Source: Corynebacterium frankenforstense DSM 45800 (GTDB lineage: Bacteria > Actinomycetota > Actinomycetes > Mycobacteriales > Mycobacteriaceae). Taken from it: a stretch of 64,000 bases of DNA. The stretch is from the NCBI RefSeq assembly GCF_001941485.1, contig NZ_CP009247.1:1054001-1118000 (forward strand), written 5' to 3'. The notes beneath the pieces are model-generated. The model saw nothing but the letters and a program-made list of their open reading frames with translations. It made no database searches and was not told the DNA's origin. The position numbers and the translations under genes are program-made. Positions 9,026 through 16,243 of the stretch are shown here, piece by piece; the first letter of the stretch is position 1, and each line of letters opens with the position of its first letter.

Positions 9026-10662
9026 CGGTCGCGCAGCTCGCGGCGCAGGATCTTGCCGGAGACCGACTTCGGGATCTGCTCGATGAAGTCGATCCGGCGG
9101 ATCTTCTTGTAGGGGGCGACTCGCTCGGCGACCCAATCCTTCAGCTGCTCCTCGCCGAGCTCGTGGCCCTCCTTGAGCACGACGAAGGCCCGGGGGACCT
9201 CCTCGCCGTCCTCGGGACGGCGCCACGGCACGACCGCGGAGTCGGCCACCGAGTCGTGGGTCAGCAGCAGGGCCTCCAGCTCGGCGGGGGCGACCTGGTA
9301 GCCCTTGTACTTGATCAGCTCCTTGGCGCGGTCGACGATGAGCAGCCTGCCGTTGGCGTTGTAGCGGGCGATGTCGCCCGTGCGCAGCCAGCCGTCCGGG
9401 GTGAGCGCCCCGGCGGTGGCCTCCTCGTTGTCGTGGTAGCCGAGCATGACCTGCGGCCCGCGGATCCACAGCTCGCCGTCGCGGGAGTGGCCCTCGGGCA
9501 CGCCCTCGGCCTGCGGGTCGCCGGGCCCGGGCACCGGGATCTCGGCGAGATCCGGGTCGAGCAGGTCGACGAGCTTGGCCTCGGTGTTGGGCGCGGGCGT
9601 GCCGATGGAGCCGATGTCGCCCTGGCCGCGCACGTGCGCGGTTGCCAGCGGGCTGGTCTCGGTCATGCCGTAGCCCTGGATGACGTCGCAGCCGATGCGC
9701 TTCGCCACGGCGTCGGCGAGCTCCTCGTCGAGCGGCGCGGCCCCGGAGAGCATGAACTCCAGCGAGGAGAGGTCGAACTCGTCGACGGCGGGGTGCTTGG
9801 CCAGCCCGACCATGATCGGCGGGGCGACGTAGGTGTACTGCACGCCGTACTTCTGGTGCGCCTCGAGGAAGAGGTGCAGGTCGAACTTCGGCATGGTCAG
9901 CAGGTGGCAGCGCGCCGCGACGATGGTGTTGAGCATCGAGTTCATCCCGTAGATGTGGAAGAACGGCAGTGGCCCCATCACCGTCCAGCCCGGGCGCAGG
10001 CCGTTCAGGCTCAGCATCGCGACCGTCTGGCGGATGTTGGCGGTCAGGTTGTGGTGGCTCAGCCGCACGCCCTTGGGCCGGCCGGTGGTGCCGGAGGAGT
10101 AGGGCAGGGCGGCGACGTGGGTCAGCGGGTCGATGTCGATCTCGGGGGCGGGCTCGCCCTCGGTCAGCAGCGCCGCCAGCCCGGCGGCCGGGTCGTCGAG
10201 CGCGACGGTCATGTCGACCCCGGCGCGCTCGGCGCCCTCGGCTCCGGCGGGGCCCAGCTTGTCGATGTAGAGCAGGCTGCCGGCCCCGGAGTCGCGCAGC
10301 TGGAACTCGACGTCCTTGGCGGTGGCCAGCGCGCCGATCGGGGTGATGGTGGCCCCGGCGCGCATGATGCCGTGGAAGGCCAGGGCGTAGGCGATGCCGT
10401 TGGGCGCCTGCAGGCCGACGACGTCGCCGACGCCGATCCCGCGGGCGGCCAGCGCTCCGGCCAGGGCCTCGACGCGGTCGCGGAACTCGCCGAGGGTGAG
10501 TGTCTGGCCGGTGGAGACGTCGGTGATGGCGGGGCGGTCGCGCTCCTCGTCGGTGATGCCGCCGAAGACGAGGTCGAAGACGGTCTCGTCGTCGGGGATG
10601 TCGAGGTCGCGGACCTTCTCGGTGAGCCACTCGACGGGGCGGACGGTCTCGGACGTGCTCAT
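9022..10662 (-). CDS. Acyl-CoA ligase (AMP-dependent synthetase, 4-coumarate:CoA ligase type)
   Basis: 546 residues of the ANL superfamily. P-loop SSGTTGRPKG near residue 180, YGMTETSP near 334, GDIARYNANG near 430, hinge/core AKELIKYKGYQVAP, and the catalytic C-terminal Lys in PKSVSGKILRREL. It activates a carboxylic acid to acyl-AMP and then acyl-CoA; the acid (fatty or aromatic) is not evident. The ATG at 10662 has AGGAG six bases upstream. The same frame is open far upstream through a 33-bp repeat, but that part has no family similarity. The acyl-CoA dehydrogenase gene precedes it on the same strand, consistent with one operon. Confidence 0.9.
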   Translation of the reverse strand: MSTSETVRPVEWLTEKVRDLDIPDDETVFDLVFGGITDEERDRPAITDVSTGQTLTLGEFRDRVEALAGALAARGIGVGDVVGLQAPNGIAYALAFHGIMRAGATITPIGALATAKDVEFQLRDSGAGSLLYIDKLGPAGAEGAERAGVDMTVALDDPAAGLAALLTEGEPAPEIDIDPLTHVAALPYSSGTTGRPKGVRLSHHNLTANIRQTVAMLSLNGLRPGWTVMGPLPFFHIYGMNSMLNTIVAARCHLLTMPKFDLHLFLEAHQKYGVQYTYVAPPIMVGLAKHPAVDEFDLSSLEFMLSGAAPLDEELADAVAKRIGCDVIQGYGMTETSPLATAHVRGQGDIGSIGTPAPNTEAKLVDLLDPDLAEIPVPGPGDPQAEGVPEGHSRDGELWIRGPQVMLGYHDNEEATAGALTPDGWLRTGDIARYNANGRLLIVDRAKELIKYKGYQVAPAELEALLLTHDSVADSAVVPWRRPEDGEEVPRAFVVLKEGHELGEEQLKDWVAERVAPYKKIRRIDFIEQIPKSVSGKILRRELRDR

Positions 10663-10674
10663 CGTTGCTCCTTC

Positions 10675-10740
10675 GGCGTCGGGTGCGGTTGCCGGTATGG
10701 GATCAGGGGCGTCGGGTGCGGTTGCCGGTACGGGGTCAGG
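10675..10740. repeat. 33-bp tandem repeat, two copies
   Basis: Two direct copies (10675-10707, 10708-10740) differing at two bases, between the acyl-CoA dehydrogenase and ligase genes. The unit is exactly 11 codons and stays open in the ligase frame (Pro/Asp/Ala-rich peptide). Confidence 0.85.
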
Positions 10741-10751
10741 GGCGGCCGCGC

Positions 10752-11927
10752 TCAGCGGTACGCGCTCACGCCGGTGACCGCCTTGCCGACGATCAGCGAC
10801 TGGATGGTGTCGGTGCCCTCGTAGGTGTGCAGGGCCTCGAGGTCGGCCATGTGGCGCATGATGTGGTTCTCCAGGAGGATGCCCACACCGCCGAGCATGT
10901 CGCGGGCGTCGGCGGCGATGCGCCGGGCCGCGCGCGTGTTGTGCACCTTCGCCAGGGAGGCCTGCTTCGGTGAGAGGGTGCCCGCCTCCTCGAGGTCGGC
11001 CAGGCGGCGGCAGTAGAGCGCCATGGAAACCAGGTCCTGCAGCATGTCGGAGAGGCGCTGCTGGATGATCTGGAAGCCGGCGAGCTTGCGGCCGAACTGC
11101 TCGCGCTCCTGGACGTGGGCCAGGGCGCGCTCGAAGCAGTCGAGCGCGATGCCGAGGGCGGCCCAGGCCACCGAGCAGCGGGTGCCGGACAGCACACCCG
11201 CGGTGTCGCGGAAGCTGCGCGCGCCGGGCAGGCGGGCGGAGTCGGGCACGCGGACGTCGGTCAGCGTGATCAGCGCCTGGGGGATGCCGCGCAGCGAGCC
11301 CTTGCCGTTGATGGTCTCGGCCGCGTAGCCCTCGGCGGTCTGGTCGACGAGGAAGCCGCCGACCTCGCCGTCGTCGGTGCGCGCCCAGATGATGGAGACG
11401 TCGCCGACGGAGCCGTGGCCGATCCACTTCTTGGCGCCGTTGATGACCCACTCGTCGCCCTCGCGGCGCGCGGAGGTCTCCAGGGCCACCGAGTCGGAGC
11501 CGTGGTCGGGCTCGGTCAGCGCGAAGGCGCCGAGCTTGTCGCAGGTGGCCATGGCCGGCAGCCACTTGGTCTTCTGTTCCTCGGAGCCGCAGTTGGCGAT
11601 CGAGCGCATGGCGAGACCGGCCTGCACGGCGATGGCGGTGGACAGGGAGGCGTCGCAGCGGGCGACCTCCATGACGATCAGGGAGCGCCCGAGCGCGGAG
11701 TAGGAGGGCTGGCCGGGGATCTCGATGCCGTCGGTCATCAGCCCGGCCGCCGCGGCCTCGCGCACGAGGTCGAGCGGGTAGTCGGCGGCCTCCCAGGCGG
11801 CGTTGACGCGGTCGCGGGCCGCCGCGCCGAACTCGGCGGCGCGCCGCCACGCCTCGAGGTCGCCTCCGGTGACGTCGGAGAAGACGTCGTAGAAGTCTGC
11901 GGGGCTGGTGATGGGGTTGTCGGCCAT
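10752..11927 (-). CDS. Acyl-CoA dehydrogenase
   Basis: 391-residue flavoprotein. FAD/substrate block FALTEPDHGSDS near residue 138, the KKWIGHGSVGD loop near 165, and a C-terminal YEGTDTIQSLIVGKAVTG near 373, where the Glu is the usual catalytic base in glutaryl-/isovaleryl-type enzymes. It introduces the alpha-beta double bond into an acyl-CoA. Start chosen at 11927 because GGAGG lies seven bases upstream; an ATG at 11957 would overlap a palindromic operator-like site. It leads the likely operon with the ligase. Substrate unknown. Confidence 0.9.
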   Translation of the reverse strand: MADNPITSPADFYDVFSDVTGGDLEAWRRAAEFGAAARDRVNAAWEAADYPLDLVREAAAAGLMTDGIEIPGQPSYSALGRSLIVMEVARCDASLSTAIAVQAGLAMRSIANCGSEEQKTKWLPAMATCDKLGAFALTEPDHGSDSVALETSARREGDEWVINGAKKWIGHGSVGDVSIIWARTDDGEVGGFLVDQTAEGYAAETINGKGSLRGIPQALITLTDVRVPDSARLPGARSFRDTAGVLSGTRCSVAWAALGIALDCFERALAHVQEREQFGRKLAGFQIIQQRLSDMLQDLVSMALYCRRLADLEEAGTLSPKQASLAKVHNTRAARRIAADARDMLGGVGILLENHIMRHMADLEALHTYEGTDTIQSLIVGKAVTGVSAYR

Positions 11928-11937
11928 GGCTCCTCCG

Positions 11938-11955
11938 GACGAACGGTCGTTAGTC
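11938..11955. promoter_or_regulatory. 18-bp palindrome, candidate TetR-type operator
   Basis: GACGAACG-GT-CGTTAGTC, an 8-2-8 inverted repeat with one mismatch, 11 bases before the acyl-CoA dehydrogenase start. AACGnnCGTT is a common core of TetR-family operators in fatty-acid genes; no such regulator is in the window. Confidence 0.5.
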
Positions 11956-12041
11956 ATTTGCTGTGATCGCCGACACTACCAGTGTGACCGGGTGGCGCGT
12001 GCCATTTTGTACGCGCGCGGGGCACGCCGGGGTGGGGCACG

Positions 12042-12057
12042 CGCGACGTCGGCAAGT
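12042..12057 (-). repeat. exact copy of dispersed 16-bp motif
   Basis: Minus strand ACTTGCCGACGTCGCG, intergenic, followed by CGTGCCCC as at 6233. Confidence 0.7.
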
Positions 12058-12131
12058 GAAGGGGCGGGGCATGCGCGCAGCCTGATCTGTTCGGCGAGAC
12101 GAATGACCTGCGCTGCACTAGCGTGACGGGC

Positions 12132-13229
12132 ATGAACGCCCCGCAAAACTTCTCTGAACTCCACACCCACCCGGCCCCGGAGTCGATCCTCGACGCCGCG
12201 GCCTGCGAGCTGCCCGACGCCGGCGCGCCCGAGGCCCGTTCGATCCTCTCCGGGCTGGCCTGCCTGCGGCAGCTGCCCCTGCCGACGGCCGCGGTGCTCA
12301 TCGTCCAGGACCCCGACGCCAGCCACGTGCACACCCGTGCGCGGTGGCGGGAGCTGGGGCGCGCGCCATCCCGCGGCGCGCGGCCATCGGCGCTGCCCGG
12401 GCCGCAGGGCTCCGTCGAGCTGGTCTACGACGAGCGCCAGACCACCTCGCTGGGCAAGGGCACCGCGCCGGACTCCTCGATCGAGCCCGTCGCCGCCGAC
12501 GCCGCGGTGGACAACCTGATCACCGTCCTGCCCGGCGTGGGTGTGGCCGCCCGCGAGGACCGAGACGTACCGGGGGAGGGGCGGCGCACGGTGCTCGGCC
12601 GTCGCCTGGCCGAGCCCGCCTTCGTGCCCTCGCGCGCCGGCCACGAGCGCGCCGTGCTCGCCGAGGTCGTGCTCACCGACTCCTGGTTCGGGCTGAGCGC
12701 CCGCGAGCAGCTGGCGGACCTGCTGCCCGTCGTCGCCGAGGTGCTCGCCGCCGAGGGCCTGCCGCTCGGCGCGCTCGAGGTCGAGGAGCACGCGGCCGCC
12801 GAGCACCGCCTCGACGCCGAGGGCGTGACCAAGGATGAGCGCCGCCATCTGCTGGCGGCGTACCCGTTGATCGAACACCTGCGCACCCGGAAGATTGGCG
12901 ACGCCGCGCAGCCCGCCGAGGGCGGTTCCGGCACCGAGGGCGCGGACGCCGGCGCGGACGCCGGCATGGGCGCCGGCGGGGGCGCCACCGAGGTCACCGA
13001 CGCCTCGACCGCGGGCGCCTCGGCGCGCCTGGCCGGCTGGCTGGCCGCGGCGCGCATGGGCATGGAGCGTGACTACCCCTCGGAGACGCACACCGCGGAC
13101 CTGGGCCAGGCGCTGCGGCTGGCCGCGAAGCTCGAGTGCCTCTGCCTGGACTGCTGCGCGCGTTCCGGGGTGGCCTTCCCTGAGGGCCGCGGCACCGAGC
13201 TGCTCGACTGGTGGCGCCAGCGCGACTAG
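12132..13229 (+). CDS. Hypothetical protein, ArdC-like N-terminal domain, paralog 1
   Basis: 365 residues, cytoplasmic. It is a diverged relative of the next gene: both keep a block reading …QxPxAxHVxTRxxWxxLGR followed by a hydrophobic strand and a Y/xDxxQT motif (here YDERQTT). That pattern resembles the ArdC-type N-terminal DNA-binding domain of anti-restriction and plasmid proteins. There is no HExxH protease motif. A Gly/Asp/Ala-rich linker (about residues 255-300) contains a 12-bp tandem repeat and, at 12893-12908, a copy of the dispersed motif (GATTGGCGACGCCGCG) with a rare ATT codon. A GTG three codons upstream is an alternative start; no clear ribosome site precedes either. Function unknown. 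Confidence 0.72.
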   Translation: MNAPQNFSELHTHPAPESILDAAACELPDAGAPEARSILSGLACLRQLPLPTAAVLIVQDPDASHVHTRARWRELGRAPSRGARPSALPGPQGSVELVYDERQTTSLGKGTAPDSSIEPVAADAAVDNLITVLPGVGVAAREDRDVPGEGRRTVLGRRLAEPAFVPSRAGHERAVLAEVVLTDSWFGLSAREQLADLLPVVAEVLAAEGLPLGALEVEEHAAAEHRLDAEGVTKDERRHLLAAYPLIEHLRTRKIGDAAQPAEGGSGTEGADAGADAGMGAGGGATEVTDASTAGASARLAGWLAAARMGMERDYPSETHTADLGQALRLAAKLECLCLDCCARSGVAFPEGRGTELLDWWRQRD

Positions 13230-13372
13230 GCGGACGGGGCGACCAGGCGGGCTCGACGGCCGGGCCCGGGGTGCGGGAGCTAGAGAGCCTGTTCGAAAAT
13301 GCGCGGATCCCGTTCGGTCGTGTCACGGGCGGTTCATAGTGTGGGTCGCGTAGCCGACCGAAAGGACCGACC

Positions 13373-14434
13373 ATGACGTCCAGCTCCTACACCGACTTCT
13401 CCCTGTTCGACGCCTTCGCCACCGAACTTCCCGACCCCGCCGACTCCGCCCAGACCGAATCCGCCCGTTCCCTGCTCCAGGCCGTCGCGCTCTTCGATGG
13501 CCTGGCCCCGTACAACGCCGTCGCGCTGCTGCTCCAGCGCCCGCAGGCCACGCATGTGGAGACCCGGGAGGGCTGGGAGAAACTCGGGCGCCGACCGGAG
13601 GCGGACGAGCGCCCGGAGATGATCCTCAAGCCCGGCGCCCCGCTCCTGCCCGTCTACGACATCGCCCAGACCCGCCCGATCGTCGGCGCGGAGGCGGGTC
13701 TCGCCGCCGACCCGCAGGGCGAGCAGCGCGGACTCTTCTCCCGGCCCGTGGACCATCCGGGACTGGCGGCGCGGTTCATGCGCGGCCTGCCCGACCTCGG
13801 GATCGCCGTGGACCCGGAGCCGAGCCGGGACCCGGACGAGCTCGGGCTCGGCGGGGGATACTTCGTGACCACGCGCCTGGGCTACCCGGGCCTGGTTTCC
13901 GTCCCGAACAAGTCTCGGCTGCGCGGTGTCGTCCTGGAGATGGCGCCCACGCCGGACTGGACCCGCCTCACGCCTTCGCGCCGGCTGTGGGAGCTCATGG
14001 TCGCCGCAGGGCGCCTGCAGGTGCGGCTGCCGCTGCTGCGCAGCGCACGCAACAGGTACCTGCCGGAGCGTGTCCCGGACGAGTCCGCCTCCGCGCCGCG
14101 CACCTCGCGGGGGGAACGGATCCAGGAAAGCCAGAACCGCAGGTGGTCGCTGCTGCGCGAGGCGGCCAGGCGCGGCCACGAGACGAGGTCCCCCGAGGCC
14201 GCCGAGTTCGCGGCGCAGATCGCGGCCTGGCTGGCGCTGACCCGTGCCGGGTACGGCGAGGTGGCCCCGGCCGGCAACATCGCGCAGCAGTTCCTCGCCG
14301 GCGACATCGAGACCGCGCCCGAGGGCGAGATGATGGCCGAGATCTGCGTGGTCGCCCACGAGCTCGCCGGCCCGCTCGAGCGCGGTGAGTTCTCCGGGGC
14401 ATTCACCTTCGACGAAGAAACGCCGCGGGCCTGA
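13373..14434 (+). CDS. Hypothetical protein, ArdC-like N-terminal domain, paralog 2
   Basis: 353 residues. The N-terminal part matches the ArdC-like pattern more clearly than paralog 1: ALLLQRPQATHVETR, GWEKLGRRP, then VYDIAQTRP, as in proteins reading LLxxQxPxATxVxGFxxWxxLGR…VFDxSQT. The middle keeps a GYFVTTRLGYPGLVSV strand region. The C-terminal helices (EAAEFAAQIAAWLALTRAG) line up with the helical segment of ImmA/ArdC proteins, but the metalloprotease HExxH is absent. AAAGGA precedes the ATG. It sits 143 bp after paralog 1 on the same strand. Role unknown; a DNA-binding or anti-restriction origin is inference. Confidence 0.75.
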   Translation: MTSSSYTDFSLFDAFATELPDPADSAQTESARSLLQAVALFDGLAPYNAVALLLQRPQATHVETREGWEKLGRRPEADERPEMILKPGAPLLPVYDIAQTRPIVGAEAGLAADPQGEQRGLFSRPVDHPGLAARFMRGLPDLGIAVDPEPSRDPDELGLGGGYFVTTRLGYPGLVSVPNKSRLRGVVLEMAPTPDWTRLTPSRRLWELMVAAGRLQVRLPLLRSARNRYLPERVPDESASAPRTSRGERIQESQNRRWSLLREAARRGHETRSPEAAEFAAQIAAWLALTRAGYGEVAPAGNIAQQFLAGDIETAPEGEMMAEICVVAHELAGPLERGEFSGAFTFDEETPRA

Positions 14435-14446
14435 TGGCCTGCGGCG
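14413..14446 (-). terminator. Terminator after tRNA-Arg, overlapping the paralog 2 stop
   Basis: CGCCGCGGGC (14421-14430) pairs with GCCTGCGGCG (14437-14446) with one mismatch. On the minus strand it is followed by TTTCTTCG, so it most likely ends the tRNA transcript. Confidence 0.65.
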
Positions 14447-14452
14447 TCGTCG

Positions 14453-14525
14453 TGCCCCCGACAGGAGTCGAACCTGCGACCTTCGGTACCGGAAACCGGC
14501 GCTCTATCCACTGAGCTACGGGGGC
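14453..14525 (-). tRNA. tRNA-Arg (anticodon CCG)
   Basis: 73-nt cloverleaf on the minus strand: acceptor GCCCCCG/CGGGGGC, D arm GCTC…GAGC, anticodon loop TTCCGGT giving CCG, T arm GCAGG-TTCGACT-CCTGT, discriminator A. The top pair of the anticodon stem is a C·A mismatch. No CCA is encoded. It reads CGG codons. Confidence 0.93.
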
Positions 14526-14597
14526 ATCTGTCCGGCGGTGAGCCGCCGGGCAACGGGAGACAGTCTAGCACCGCCCGCCCGTGCGGCCTAACCGCGG

Positions 14598-16208
14598 CTA
14601 GCTGATCTGCGGGTCGGAGGGGTCGATGCCCTGGATCTCCGCCGCGGAGGCCTCACCGGTCTCGAGGTAGTGCATCACCAGCTCGTCGGCGGCCGGGTTG
14701 CCGGCGCCGAACTGCCCGTGGCCGGGGCCGTGCACGGTGACGACCTGGCTGTTCATCTGCCCGGCCATGTTGTCGAAGTTGCCGTAGACGGTCTGCGGGT
14801 CGCCGGTGGCCTGCAGCTGCAGGGGACGGTGCTCGAGCTTCGAGCCGTCGAGCGGGCGGACCTTCGTGGTCGCCGGGGCCCCGGAGCAGTACGCCCCCGA
14901 GCCGAAGAGGGCCCCCGGGGAGGCGAAGATGTCGCCGGTGACCAGCGAGTACCACAGGGCCTCGGGCCACAGCGCCGGGTTGACCGGGGCCTCGGACTCG
15001 TTGCAGATCATCGTGTTCTGCATGTAGATGAAGGACTCCTCGACCTCGGCGGCCTCGGCCAGCGCGCGGTCCTTGGTCTCGGCGTCCATCTCGTCGGCGG
15101 CCCCCATCGCCTCGGCGGGGTCGATGCTGCCGTTGATCATCTGGGCCAGCACGTCCCAGGTGGCCGGGGTGGGCACGAGCAGGCGGGTGGTCACCAGCAG
15201 CTCGGAGTTGGACTGGTTCGCGCCCGGGTTCGTCGCCTGGGAGGCCAGGCTCTCGAGCTGCACGCGCTGCAGGCCGGTGGCGGTCATCAGGTCCGCGGCG
15301 GACTGCCCGGCCCACTCGAGGCCGGCGGGCACGTCGCCGACCTGCGCGGCCGGCGGGGCGACGGTCGGGTTGGTGCCGGCCTCGGCTGTGACGGCCGCCG
15401 ACCAGGACTGGTAGGCCTTCAGCGGGGTGTCGCCGAGGTGGTAGGTCTCGTCGTTGGCGGCGACCCAGCCGAAGAAGTCGTGCAGCGAGCGCTCGTAGCC
15501 GGCACGCTGGCCGTTCATCAGCGGCGCCCACATGGTCTCGCGGTTGAAGCCGGAGTCGAGCACGAGCTTGTCCACGCGCTCGGGGTACGTCGAGGCGTAG
15601 ACGGAGCCGAGCAGCGTGCCGTAGGAGACCCCGAGGATGTTGATGCGGTCCTCGCCGAGTGCGGCGCGCACCGACTCCCAGTCGCCGGCGGTGTTCTCGG
15701 TGGTGATCTGCCGCGGGAAGCCGGGGTGGGTCGCCTCGCAGGCGCTGCGCACGGCGCCGCCGACGTTGACCGTCTGGGAGACGAAGTCCGCCGAGGCGTT
15801 CTCGCTGCAGGTCATCGGCCGGGAGCCGGAGAGCCCGCGCGGCTGCACAGCGACCACGTCGTAGTGCTCGCGCATCGCGGCCGGATAGGCCATGCCCTGG
15901 GTGGAGCCGTAGACGCCCATGGCGTCCACGCCCGGGCCGCCGGGGTTGGCGAAGACGGTGCCGCGCTTCTCGCCGCCTGCGGGCAGCCGCACGAGGCTGA
16001 CCTCCATCTTCTCGCCGTCGGGGTTCGCGTGGTCGACGGGCACCTCGACGGTGCCGCACTGGGCGCCGGGCTGGTCGACGCGCACGGGGCACTCGCCCCA
16101 GTTGACGCCGGCGGTCTGGGCGCCGGCGGGCGAGGCGGCGACGGTGAGCGTGGTGGCACTGAGCGCCGCCGCGGCGACCGCGGCGGCGCTGCGCAGGATG
16201 TTCTTCAC
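14598..16208 (-). CDS. Secreted alpha/beta hydrolase with Tap-like C-terminal domain
   Basis: 536 residues. Signal peptide: KNILRS, an Ala-rich hydrophobic stretch, and a predicted cut after SPAGAQ. Nucleophile elbow GVSYG at about residue 200, ATGDPQTVYG supplying the likely Asp and VHGPGHGQFG the His, as in tripeptidyl-aminopeptidase (Tap)/S33 proteins of actinomycetes. Probably an exported peptidase or ester hydrolase; substrate unknown. GTG at 16208 is preferred (AGGAG upstream) to ATG at 16232. It lies 35 bp after the molybdate transporter gene on the same strand, so read-through is possible though no functional link is evident. Confidence 0.87.
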   Translation of the reverse strand: MKNILRSAAAVAAAALSATTLTVAASPAGAQTAGVNWGECPVRVDQPGAQCGTVEVPVDHANPDGEKMEVSLVRLPAGGEKRGTVFANPGGPGVDAMGVYGSTQGMAYPAAMREHYDVVAVQPRGLSGSRPMTCSENASADFVSQTVNVGGAVRSACEATHPGFPRQITTENTAGDWESVRAALGEDRINILGVSYGTLLGSVYASTYPERVDKLVLDSGFNRETMWAPLMNGQRAGYERSLHDFFGWVAANDETYHLGDTPLKAYQSWSAAVTAEAGTNPTVAPPAAQVGDVPAGLEWAGQSAADLMTATGLQRVQLESLASQATNPGANQSNSELLVTTRLLVPTPATWDVLAQMINGSIDPAEAMGAADEMDAETKDRALAEAAEVEESFIYMQNTMICNESEAPVNPALWPEALWYSLVTGDIFASPGALFGSGAYCSGAPATTKVRPLDGSKLEHRPLQLQATGDPQTVYGNFDNMAGQMNSQVVTVHGPGHGQFGAGNPAADELVMHYLETGEASAAEIQGIDPSDPQIS

Positions 16209-16243
16209 AGGGGCTCCTTTCAGGGTCCCCATGAAGGTATCAG

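Noticed and set aside
10663..11850. Upstream extension of the acyl-CoA ligase frame over the acyl-CoA dehydrogenase gene
   Set aside because: A good ribosome site and the family start lie at 10662; the extension overlaps a well-supported gene in another frame.
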